5,682 nt of DNA, taken from NCBI GenBank assembly GCA_021107345.1, contig JAIOSX010000205.1, positions 1 through 5,682 of the forward strand, in the 5' to 3' direction. A program made the position numbers and the translations under genes. This document shows positions 1-5,682 of the stretch, one piece after another. The notes below the pieces were generated by a model. The model was given only the letters and a program-made list of their open reading frames with translations. It was not told the DNA's origin and searched no databases. The number at the start of each line of letters is the position of its first letter. Within the stretch, counting starts at the first letter, position 1. This DNA comes from Candidatus Aegiribacteria sp. (GTDB lineage Bacteria; Fermentibacterota; Fermentibacteria; Fermentibacterales; Fermentibacteraceae).

Positions 1-301
1 CCCTGTCGTTCACTCTGACCGTAACCTCCCTGTCGTTGTCCAGGTTGACAACACGGATAATCGTATCGAAAGGGAGAGTAAGGTGAGCGCAGGTAAGAGC
101 ATTCATATCGAAAGTTTCTCCGTTTGCTGTCAGGTTTCCATGAAATCCGTCTCCGTAATAGGAAGCTACTCCCCGCTGCTGGAACCCCGCAACAGTCCCT
201 GAAGCGGAGATACCCTCTGAACGATATACCGGATTGGTTTCAAGATAGCAGCCTGAAAGAATAAGGATAAAAATGACAGGTATACCCAGCAGCCGATTCA
301 T
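1..301 (-). CDS. rlpA: RlpA-like double-psi beta-barrel lipoprotein, N-terminal part (cut by window edge)
   Basis: The first 100 codons of an RlpA family protein are visible; the rest lies beyond the left edge. The start is ATG 301-299, overlapping the pyrD stop as ATGA. Residues 4-17 form a short hydrophobic signal ending in lipobox LSGC, with Cys18 as the predicted lipidated residue, so an envelope lipoprotein is expected. After a linker (19-43), GVASYYG (44-50), FHG (53-55), TANGE (58-62), [10 protein letters not shown] (69-78) and VRVNDR (95-100) match the start of the RlpA domain. RlpA members bind or cleave glycan strands lacking stem peptides at division septa; the P. aeruginosa protein is a lytic transglycosylase. 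Glu62, Asp65, His73 and Asp99 have the spacing of the conserved acidic/His set of that family, so activity is possible but not shown. A SPOR domain, if present, would be outside the window. The ribosome site is weak, which fits coupling to pyrD. Family assignment is firm; enzymatic role is inferred. Confidence 0.9.
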   Translation of the reverse strand, partial: MNRLLGIPVIFILILSGCYLETNPVYRSEGISASGTVAGFQQRGVASYYGDGFHGNLTANGETFDMNALTCAHLTLPFDTIIRVVNLDNDREVTVRVNDR

Positions 302-1176
302 GGAGAACCACTTTCCAGGAGCTTGATTACTTCTTCTCGCAGTTCTCTTGCAGCATCAGGCCTTCGCATCAGCCATGTTCCTACCTGAACCATTTCCGCA
401 CCGGCAGCGAGCAGTTCAAGAATATCTTCCGCACGGTTAACTCCCCCGGATGCCAGCACCGGTATGCAAATTGCTTCACTGGTTATATATACTTTTGCGA
501 CTGTCAAAGGAAGCAGAGCGGGTGACGTGTAACCGCCAATACTTCTCTTCAGAAGAGCTTTTCCTGTTCGCCAGTCCACCTTCATCCCAAGGAATGTATT
601 GCAGACAGTTACAGCGTCAGCTCCTCCTGCTTCAGCCGCTTTCGCCGATTCAACGATGTTGCCTTCGTTAGGAGTAAGCTTTACACTGAATGGTCTGGAT
701 GAAACCGATTTCACAAGTCTTGATATCTCTTCAACCGTGGATGGCGATGCTCCAAAGGTCATCCCTCCTGCATCTACATTGGGACAGGATACGTTTACTT
801 CGTACCCGAATGGAACAGGTGATTCTTCCAGTTTTTCTATCACTGCCGGAAACTCCTCAACTGTTTCTCCGGCTACGTTTATGATAAGAGGACAGGGTAG
901 ATCAGCTGCCTGTGGCAACAGTGTTTTCAGTACTTCATAAACACCGGGATTAGCCAGTCCGATTGAGTTCAGAAGGCCGAATCTAGTCTCGATAATTCTT
1001 GGTGGAGGGTTTCCCTCACGAGGTTTGAGTGTCGTAGCCTTGGAAATGACAGCTGCCGCTCCGCAAAGAAAACCCTGCTCCATAAGCTCCAGACCAAAAC
1101 CGGCTGTACCGGAGGCAAGCAGAATTGGAGAATTGAATTCTCTGTTCCAGAAGGTCCATTTGTATGGTTTATCCAT
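298..1176 (-). CDS. pyrD: Dihydroorotate dehydrogenase, class IB catalytic subunit (PyrD)
   Basis: Oxidises dihydroorotate to orotate with FMN in the cytoplasm, the fourth step of de novo UMP synthesis. The chosen start (ATG 1176-1174) gives 292 residues, usual for the family. Visible motifs: ASGTAGFG near 22-29, [15 protein letters not shown] (46-60), [12 protein letters not shown] (67-78), the active-site loop EVNVSCPNV with Cys131, SVKLTPN (164-170, Lys166 a likely FMN contact), [10 protein letters not shown] (192-201), and the FMN phosphate-binding ASGGV and VGT near the C-terminus. The catalytic base is Cys, as in class I enzymes; membrane class 2 enzymes use Ser and carry an N-terminal helix that is absent here. 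The adjoining pyrK makes this the NAD-dependent class IB form. An upstream in-frame ATG at 1194 exists, but the Shine-Dalgarno GGAGG (1191-1187) lies downstream of it and serves 1176, which also overlaps the pyrK stop as TAATG. The gene ends in ATGA shared with rlpA. Confidence 0.95.
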   Translation of the reverse strand: MDKPYKWTFWNREFNSPILLASGTAGFGLELMEQGFLCGAAAVISKATTLKPREGNPPPRIIETRFGLLNSIGLANPGVYEVLKTLLPQAADLPCPLIINVAGETVEEFPAVIEKLEESPVPFGYEVNVSCPNVDAGGMTFGASPSTVEEISRLVKSVSSRPFSVKLTPNEGNIVESAKAAEAGGADAVTVCNTFLGMKVDWRTGKALLKRSIGGYTSPALLPLTVAKVYITSEAICIPVLASGGVNRAEDILELLAAGAEMVQVGTWLMRRPDAARELREEVIKLLESGSP

Positions 1177-1916
1177 TAATGAATCCCCTCCCATCGCTCC
1201 CAGTCAATTGAATCAGCCGGAAAAACAGGCCCATCGCTGCAACACTTGAGGAATCCTCCACCTGCCTTGGGTACTGAGCAGCCTTCGCACGCTCCCCATC
1301 CACAGCCCATCCTGGCTTCAGCGGATACCTGGGTAATCGCCCGGGCTTCCGCAGGCATCATATCAATAACAGCTGTCATCATGGGAACCGGACCGCAAAG
1401 GGCAATACCGCAAAATGAATTCCAACGTACCGTTTTAAGAAGATCCGTTATCAGTCCCTTCCTGCCGGAGGAACCATCCTCGGTAATCGTTACTGTCTCT
1501 AATCCGGGAATGCTCAGCAATTTATCGCGTGACCTTGCTCCCAGCAGCAAAAGACCATCGTCAATACTTGCTGCCAACCCGGGAAATCCTGCAGCGCCCA
1601 GGCCTCCGCCTATCAGCAGCCATTCTCCCGAATTCAGCCTGTATCCGCGACCCAGGGGACCCAGCAGCCTCAATGATCGCCCTTCGTCTGTTTCTGCCAG
1701 TATCTCAGTCCCCCTGCCAACCACCTCAAAAACAATGTCAACGGAATCTTCTGAAGTACTGCTTATGGTGAAAGGTCTGCGCGTTACCGGGAAGGGGCTG
1801 TGAGATACTTCCACCTGGATGAACATGCCCGGATGCGCTTCGCTTATGAATTTTGAGGGTACTTCGAATACCAGTTTAAATATTCCGGGGAGTACTTCTT
1901 CCTTCCCGGTGATCAA
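1176..1916 (-). CDS. pyrK: Dihydroorotate dehydrogenase electron transfer subunit (PyrK)
   Basis: Partner of PyrD in the class IB heterotetramer; carries FAD and a [2Fe-2S] cluster and passes electrons from PyrD's FMN to NAD+. From the TTG at 1916 the product is 246 residues, slightly shorter than typical. The N-terminal FAD barrel contains RRPFTIS (46-52) and LLGPLGRGY (84-92). The nucleotide-binding half has GGGLGAAGFPGLA (103-115) and CGPVPMM (174-180). The C-terminal cluster site is Cys205, Cys210, Cys213 and Cys226, the last just before SDGPVF as in known PyrK proteins; Cys225 is an extra adjacent cysteine. The gene lies 20 bases after the lipoprotein stop and overlaps pyrD by one base (TAATG). 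No ATG or GTG start is available: the frame opens after a stop at 1952, leaving TTG 1916 or ATT 1934. ATT 1934 would add six residues and has the better Shine-Dalgarno, so the 5' end is uncertain while the identity is secure. Confidence 0.92.
   Translation of the reverse strand: MITGKEEVLPGIFKLVFEVPSKFISEAHPGMFIQVEVSHSPFPVTRRPFTISSTSEDSVDIVFEVVGRGTEILAETDEGRSLRLLGPLGRGYRLNSGEWLLIGGGLGAAGFPGLAASIDDGLLLLGARSRDKLLSIPGLETVTITEDGSSGRKGLITDLLKTVRWNSFCGIALCGPVPMMTAVIDMMPAEARAITQVSAEARMGCGWGACEGCSVPKAGGGFLKCCSDGPVFPADSIDWERWEGIH
1185..1192 (-). promoter_or_regulatory. Ribosome binding site that decides the pyrD start
   Basis: The minus strand reads GGGAGGGG here. GGAGG (1191-1187) is 10 bases before ATG 1176 and sits inside the end of pyrK. 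The alternative ATG at 1194 has only GGGAG about 2 bases upstream, too close to be used well. This supports the shorter N-terminus beginning MDKPYKW. Confidence 0.7.
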
Positions 1917-1936
1917 TGCTTCTGAATCGAAAATGA

Positions 1937-3604
1937 CTATTCTCCTTCGTTATATTCGCCGCCCAGTCTGTCCAGAGCAGCCTTGCCGTAATCCGTTTCC
2001 GGGTATTCGTCGATAAGTTCAGTCAGATATTCTTCAAGGATTCCGTCTTCGATCCTTGCACCCTCTCCCGCTACATATGAAGCCCAGAGTATGCCGGGTC
2101 TCACCATTCTACTCCAGTTTGATGAAAGAAGCGGGTCAAGTTTCTCCCAGGCTTCGGTGAACTCCATTACCTCTATCAATTCCCAGGCCTCCTCCAGAAT
2201 TATTGAAGGGCGGGACCGATATCCCGGGCCTCTTGGCAGGTTCAGTCTTTCTTCGATCAACGTGGCCAGATCTCCCTCATCACTCAATGAATAGGCTTCA
2301 AGTATCAGTGACATGGAAGAATCCTCATCAACTGGAAGTATCTCCGAAAGTGCAATCATGGCAATGGCTCTTTCCATGTCAGGTCCGTTCTCAGAAATAT
2401 CGAGTAGATCCGTTACAGCATCGCTATCTTCATCACCGTAGAGGTCCAATCGCTTTTCAGCTATCATTATTCTGAAAAACCAGTCTTCATTTTCATCACC
2501 GCTGTCAAGCCCATCCGTATATTCATTCAACAGCTGGAGATCGTTTTCCCTGTCTTCGGCCATCCTTATCCAGAGATAATCACCGCTTCTGCCTGTGAGT
2601 TCTTCCAGGTTATCCAGGGCATCTTCAATCCGACCGTCCCGCTCAAGAAGCAACGCCCTGAGATAGAGGGCCTCTGCACCATACTCTCTGTACCTGTCCA
2701 GATCCGCCGCTGATCTGTAGGAGAACATGGCTCCCGAGATATCGCCGGATAAAACCCTGGCTTTCCCGTTCAGAAGAGCTATAACTGCCGTTTCCAGGTC
2801 CGATCTGTATCCTGCGAGAAGCCTGTTCAGAACTTCAACAGCCATTTCAGGTTGAGCGCCCTGAATGTAAGCTTCCGCAGCGGTAGTTAAAGAACGGTAG
2901 TAACCTTCTCCTCTTCCGAACATATCCCCGGCGGATAGAGCAAGGACAGCACCGCTGTCCGGCACCCCGACTTCCATAAAAGCTCGCCCTTTCCATAGCG
3001 TAAGTTCAGCAGCCAGACTGTCATTACCGGGTATCCCAAGGCTGTCCGCCACATCCAGGGCTCTTTCTGCCTGATGATTCAAAAGGCAGGTCTCAATGAG
3101 ATAAAGCCTTGAGCGAGTGTAAAGCCTGCTGTCATCGCGGGAAACGTTTTCAAAGCAGACGATGGCATCATTCAGTCTTCCAAGTTCGATGGCGGCAAGC
3201 CCCATGCCTGTGTTTGCCCTGTCTCGGATCTCCTGTTCATCAGTCATTACAATAGCTGAGGAATAAGCCATCATCGCTTCCGTGAAATCGGAGGTACCGC
3301 TGCCTGTGAGCGTTCGCCTTCCTGACTGGAGAAGGGCATCTCCAAGCAGAAGCTGAGCGTCATCAACCCACCGGCTTTCAGGATAAACAGTGAGAATTTT
3401 GACGGCGCCGGAAACAGCTTCATCAAGAAGATTCTCCTCCGATGAAACTGGATTATCAGGATTCACTCTGGCCAGCTCAATAGCCGCTTCGTAGCTTTTT
3501 CTGGCATTATAAAACGTATTGTAATACGCGCAGGAAAAACTCATGCAAATCATAAGGAAAACTGAAAACAGGATTCCGATTCTACATCCCTGCAAATTTA
3601 CCAT
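1937..3604 (-). CDS. TPR-like repeat lipoprotein of unknown function
   Basis: I do not recognise a named gene. The 555-residue product (ATG 3604) begins with a hydrophobic segment (about 9-23) and a Cys25 followed by AYYNTFYNA, a motif I associate with envelope TPR lipoproteins of FCB-type bacteria. The lipobox SFSC lacks the usual Leu at -3, so lipidation is likely but not certain. The rest is almost wholly helical repeats. AVKILTVYPESRWVDDAQLL (67-86) and the C-terminal YLTELIDEYPETDYGKAAL (526-544) look like BamD/YbgF-type TPR units, with further pairs at about 105-185, 200-290 and 290-340. A strongly acidic stretch lies at about 350-400. There is no catalytic motif; a scaffold or protein-binding role in the periplasm is inference. 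The start lies 23 bases inside the pyrC end, and the nearest purine-rich site (AAGGA) is rather far at 12 bases, suggesting translational coupling. A TTG at 3640 in the same frame would put a charged, aromatic extension before the signal and was not chosen. Confidence 0.8.
   Translation of the reverse strand: MVNLQGCRIGILFSVFLMICMSFSCAYYNTFYNARKSYEAAIELARVNPDNPVSSEENLLDEAVSGAVKILTVYPESRWVDDAQLLLGDALLQSGRRTLTGSGTSDFTEAMMAYSSAIVMTDEQEIRDRANTGMGLAAIELGRLNDAIVCFENVSRDDSRLYTRSRLYLIETCLLNHQAERALDVADSLGIPGNDSLAAELTLWKGRAFMEVGVPDSGAVLALSAGDMFGRGEGYYRSLTTAAEAYIQGAQPEMAVEVLNRLLAGYRSDLETAVIALLNGKARVLSGDISGAMFSYRSAADLDRYREYGAEALYLRALLLERDGRIEDALDNLEELTGRSGDYLWIRMAEDRENDLQLLNEYTDGLDSGDENEDWFFRIMIAEKRLDLYGDEDSDAVTDLLDISENGPDMERAIAMIALSEILPVDEDSSMSLILEAYSLSDEGDLATLIEERLNLPRGPGYRSRPSIILEEAWELIEVMEFTEAWEKLDPLLSSNWSRMVRPGILWASYVAGEGARIEDGILEEYLTELIDEYPETDYGKAALDRLGGEYNEGE
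1942..1947 (-). promoter_or_regulatory. Shine-Dalgarno AAGGAG upstream of pyrK
   Basis: AAGGAG at the very end of the lipoprotein gene is a strong ribosome site. It lies 7 bases before ATT 1934 and 25 bases before TTG 1916, so it fits an ATT start (known for bacterial infC) better than the TTG. The TTG itself has only a weak AGAAG about 2 bases upstream. Confidence 0.5.
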
Positions 3605-4871
3605 CCCTGTATACCATCCTTCCCATCCATACAGCCTCAACCCTGCCTTTCAGTTTCCGTTCAAAGAACGGTGAATTGACGGATTTCGAAAAGGAACCTT
3701 TTTCGGATAATCGGTATTCCGCTTCAGGGTCGAAAAGAACGCAGTCCGCTTTCCTGCCTGCTGTAAGCCCGGGAGCAGGTAAGCCAAGAATACGTGCGGG
3801 GCCACCTGTGAGAAGATGCAGTATCCGTGCTACAGGCATCTGGAGGTCTTCCAGGATTTCAAGAGTAACAGGAAGAAGGGTTTCAAGTCCGATGATACCG
3901 AAAGCAGCATCGGAAATAGAACCTTCCTTCTTGTATTGAGCATGTGGCGCGTGGTCCGATGCTATGGCGTCCACCATTCCCGATTTTACCATCTCCGCAA
4001 GATTTTTTCTCTGCTCGCAGCTTCTTAGAGGGGGGTTCATCTTAGCCAGTGTTCCATGTTCCATCAGAGCATCCTCGCAGAGGGCGATATGGTGTGGTGT
4101 AACATCAATGGTTACATCGGCGGAATGAAAGCACTCCGCCCGTGCAAGCTCAACACTTCTTGGAAGAGAAAGATGTGTAAGGTGAAGATGCCCATGGGAA
4201 CTTGAAGCTATTTCCATGCATCTCGCTACATCTATTGTTTCTGCCGCACATGGTATTCCCTTTATGCCCAGCTTTTCAGAAACGGCCCCCCTGTTCACTG
4301 AACCGCCTGCAAGATCCGTTACTTCAGGATGTTCGATTATAACGCCATCAAATTCATAAACCGCATCAAGCGCATCCAGAAGAATACCCGAATCATGCAC
4401 GGGATCTCCATCATCGGTGAAAACACATGCTCCGGTTTCATGAAGTTCAAGGAAGTTAACCGGTTCTCTTCCGGATCTTCCTATTGTAACGCATGGAACT
4501 GGAACCACGTTTGCAAGCCTGCATCGTGCAGCTGCCTGCATAAGGTTCATAACGGACTCCGGTGTATCCATAGGGGGGGACGTATTAGGCATTACGCCGA
4601 TAGTTGTGATGCCACCTGCTATCGCCGCTTTCAGGCCTGTCTCTATGGTTTCTGAATCCTCGCCACCTGGCTCCCTGAGGTGAACATGCATATCCACAAG
4701 TCCGGGGAAAACCCATTTGCCGGTTCCGTCTATCTCAATGGCATCCAGCTGCTGCTGAAGACCGGGTCGGGCGGCTTCAATCAAACCGTCCGATATCAAA
4801 AGATCTCCGGTGAAATCCCTGTCAAATTCGGGATCCAGTATTCTGGCGTTTCGGATTACATAGCGCTCCAG
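3582..4871 (-). CDS. pyrC: Dihydroorotase, class I (PyrC), with a probable CTG start
   Basis: Zinc amidohydrolase that reversibly cyclises N-carbamoyl-L-aspartate to dihydroorotate, the step before PyrD/PyrK. From CTG 4871 the product is 429 residues, normal for class I. All metal ligands are present: His62 and His64 in DMHVHLREPG, Asp154 in FTDDG, His181 in EHPE, His233 in LTHLS and Asp306 in SDHAPH. Their spacing (92, 119, 171, 244 from the first His) equals that I recall for the Aquifex and Bacillus enzymes. MPNT (94-97) and MNPPLRS (278-284) are the substrate-binding segments. It should therefore be active, not a non-catalytic paralogue. The coding frame runs back to a stop at 4889-4887. 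The region before TTG 4799 encodes YVIRNARILDP, the conserved first strand of the family, so TTG 4799 is too far in. The only suitable start is CTG 4871, with GGGAG 8 bases upstream. The gene follows the aldolase by 18 bases; its last 23 bases overlap the lipoprotein gene. Confidence 0.93.
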   Translation of the reverse strand: MERYVIRNARILDPEFDRDFTGDLLISDGLIEAARPGLQQQLDAIEIDGTGKWVFPGLVDMHVHLREPGGEDSETIETGLKAAIAGGITTIGVMPNTSPPMDTPESVMNLMQAAARCRLANVVPVPCVTIGRSGREPVNFLELHETGACVFTDDGDPVHDSGILLDALDAVYEFDGVIIEHPEVTDLAGGSVNRGAVSEKLGIKGIPCAAETIDVARCMEIASSSHGHLHLTHLSLPRSVELARAECFHSADVTIDVTPHHIALCEDALMEHGTLAKMNPPLRSCEQRKNLAEMVKSGMVDAIASDHAPHAQYKKEGSISDAAFGIIGLETLLPVTLEILEDLQMPVARILHLLTGGPARILGLPAPGLTAGRKADCVLFDPEAEYRLSEKGSFSKSVNSPFFERKLKGRVEAVWMGRMVYRDGKFAGM

Positions 4872-4890
4872 AGGTTCATCTCCCTCTCAT
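4869..4890 (-). promoter_or_regulatory. pyrC translation start region: Shine-Dalgarno, CTG start and small hairpin
   Basis: The minus strand has GGGAG at 4884-4880, an 8-base spacer, then CTG at 4871-4869. AGAGG (4887-4883) can pair with CCTCT (4874-4870), giving a 5-bp stem with an 8-base loop that covers the first base or two of the Shine-Dalgarno and two bases of the start codon. Two out-of-frame ATGs lie here as well: ATG 4890 (four codons, overlapping the aldolase stop as TGATG) and ATG 4879 (seven codons to TAA). The ribosome site is well supported; a regulatory role for the hairpin or minicistrons is only a suggestion. Confidence 0.45.
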
Positions 4891-5682
4891 CAATCGGAAT
4901 AATCTTTACCACCCGCAACTACTTCGCCTCGATCCGGGGCAGCTGCCGCAGTGAATTCTGTCCTTACAGCCGTAATTCGGCGTTCAGGTGTGGCATTCCA
5001 GTCATCCCTCTGGAGCATTCTATCAATAACTTTCCGTCCGGTTCCCGCTGAATTGAATGCTTCGAAGAACCTCAGCGCCCATGCCTCCGTCTCATCGATT
5101 ATTCTGTTCCTGTATTTTTCCTGAAGACCCATTATCCTGTAGTGAAACGGAAGATTTGCTTTTTTGTAGTTCCCGGAATTGCGAGGGTAATCCATACCGT
5201 CAGCCCATGCGACGATCTCCTCCCAGAGATCTATCGGGATACCTTTGTCCGGTCTTTTAACGTAACTTCCGTTCTCAATCACGGCATTTCCGCTGACAGT
5301 GTCCATTTCAAGTCCGAACAGGATATTCTGCCAGAGTGTTCCCACATTACCCTTATTGATGCCGTAATCCTTGAAATGTCCTACCTTATCAAGGGGAGTA
5401 CCACTTATTCCGTGCTGAGCGATAACGCATCCATACTTTGAAATTGCATCCGCTATTTCGGCTGTTCTGGAGAGATCTATTCCTTCACCCTCACCCTTTG
5501 ATGAATCGTAAGTACCGTGTTTAGAACCGTTGGAGATAGCAAGGAAATCAGGGAATATTCCCCAGCTGTTAAGTCCTCCAATGAAATACTCGGCCTCCTC
5601 GACTGTTGTAAGCACACCTGCACCTTTTATTTCACCTACCTCTGCTTCAAGTCCTATATAGGGCGGAATGTGCATTGCAAGG
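4890..5682 (-). CDS. Class II fructose/ketose-bisphosphate aldolase-like protein, C-terminal part (cut by window edge)
   Basis: About 263 C-terminal residues are visible; the N-terminus lies beyond the right edge, and the ATG at 5675 is internal, since the frame is open to the end. Class II aldolases use a divalent metal to split fructose 1,6-bisphosphate into dihydroxyacetone phosphate and glyceraldehyde 3-phosphate. Counting from Met 5675, LEAEVGEI (9-16) matches the family's LE.E.G strand. ISNGSKHGTY (47-56) corresponds to the NVHGVY segment with metal-binding His53. AQHGISGTP (86-94) corresponds to HGGSG with metal-binding His88. GINKGNVGT (105-113) corresponds to the substrate-contacting K.N..T segment. 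The part after this, about 150 residues, is roughly twice that of E. coli FbaA, so this is a divergent, long subfamily. Substrate (fructose, tagatose or another ketose bisphosphate) cannot be told from the fragment. The gene ends 18 bases before pyrC and is probably cotranscribed with it; the metabolic link is not obvious. Confidence 0.75.
   Translation of the reverse strand, partial: LAMHIPPYIGLEAEVGEIKGAGVLTTVEEAEYFIGGLNSWGIFPDFLAISNGSKHGTYDSSKGEGEGIDLSRTAEIADAISKYGCVIAQHGISGTPLDKVGHFKDYGINKGNVGTLWQNILFGLEMDTVSGNAVIENGSYVKRPDKGIPIDLWEEIVAWADGMDYPRNSGNYKKANLPFHYRIMGLQEKYRNRIIDETEAWALRFFEAFNSAGTGRKVIDRMLQRDDWNATPERRITAVRTEFTAAAAPDRGEVVAGGKDYSD

Noticed and set aside
599..940. 113-codon open frame on the plus strand
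   Set aside because: It is antisense to conserved pyrD motifs, has low-complexity Ser/Thr composition and no sign of a ribosome site chosen for it.
298..1176. Class 2 (quinone-linked) or class IA dihydroorotate dehydrogenase
   Set aside because: The active-site base is Cys, not Ser, no membrane-associating N-terminal helix is present, and pyrK is adjacent, all indicating class IB.
1177..1194. Longer pyrD N-terminus from ATG 1194
   Set aside because: The strong Shine-Dalgarno is downstream of this ATG, and the six extra residues are not typical; ATG 1176 overlaps the pyrK stop as TAATG.
1246..1803. 185-codon open frame on the plus strand
   Set aside because: It lies wholly antisense to pyrK, whose motifs are unmistakable. 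Its translation is rich in Pro and Ser with no recognisable domain, as expected of a shadow frame.
3605..3640. Longer lipoprotein N-terminus from TTG 3640
   Set aside because: It would place MRLYGWEGWYTG before the signal segment, and those codons simply overlap the conserved end of pyrC; ATG 3604 gives a normal signal length.
4797..4799. TTG 4799 as the pyrC start
   Set aside because: It would remove the conserved first strand (YVIRNARILDP) encoded in the same frame upstream.
1..5682. CRISPR arrays, tRNA or rRNA genes, insertion sequences, rho-independent terminators
   Set aside because: No spaced direct repeats, terminal inverted repeats, transposase motifs or stem plus T-run were noticed; the window is almost fully occupied by conserved coding sequence.

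Overview
The window is a densely packed run of six genes, all read from the minus strand (right to left), with no intergenic gap longer than about 20 bases. In transcription order they are: the C-terminal part of a class II ketose-bisphosphate (fructose-bisphosphate) aldolase-like protein (cut by the right edge); pyrC, a class I dihydroorotase; a TPR-type repeat lipoprotein of unknown function; pyrK, the FAD/[2Fe-2S] electron-transfer subunit of dihydroorotate dehydrogenase; pyrD, the catalytic subunit of class IB dihydroorotate dehydrogenase; and the N-terminal third or so of an RlpA-like double-psi beta-barrel lipoprotein (cut by the left edge).

The core is a pyrimidine biosynthesis block. 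PyrC closes carbamoyl-aspartate to dihydroorotate, and PyrD with PyrK oxidises dihydroorotate to orotate, passing electrons through FMN, the iron-sulphur cluster and FAD to NAD+. pyrK and pyrD are joined by a TAATG stop/start overlap and pyrD and rlpA by an ATGA overlap. The lipoprotein gene starts inside the end of pyrC. This spacing suggests one transcript and translational coupling. The two envelope lipoproteins have no obvious biochemical link to pyrimidine synthesis. No promoter or terminator is evident, so the operon's control region probably lies to the right of the window.

The organism is a bacterium with intermediate G+C. Two predicted lipoproteins, one of them RlpA-like, point to a Gram-negative-type envelope. 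The YNTFYNA motif right after the lipoprotein's putative acylated cysteine resembles TPR lipoproteins of the FCB-type lineages (Bacteroidetes, Gemmatimonadetes and uncultured relatives). That placement is an inference from memory, not a search.

The most notable sequence-level points are start codons. pyrC has no ATG, GTG or TTG that would give a full-length protein; a CTG with a well-placed Shine-Dalgarno gives a textbook N-terminus. pyrK must start at TTG or at an ATT that has the better Shine-Dalgarno. A small hairpin overlaps the pyrC start. I see no CRISPR, mobile element, tRNA, rRNA or clear novel defence-type system.
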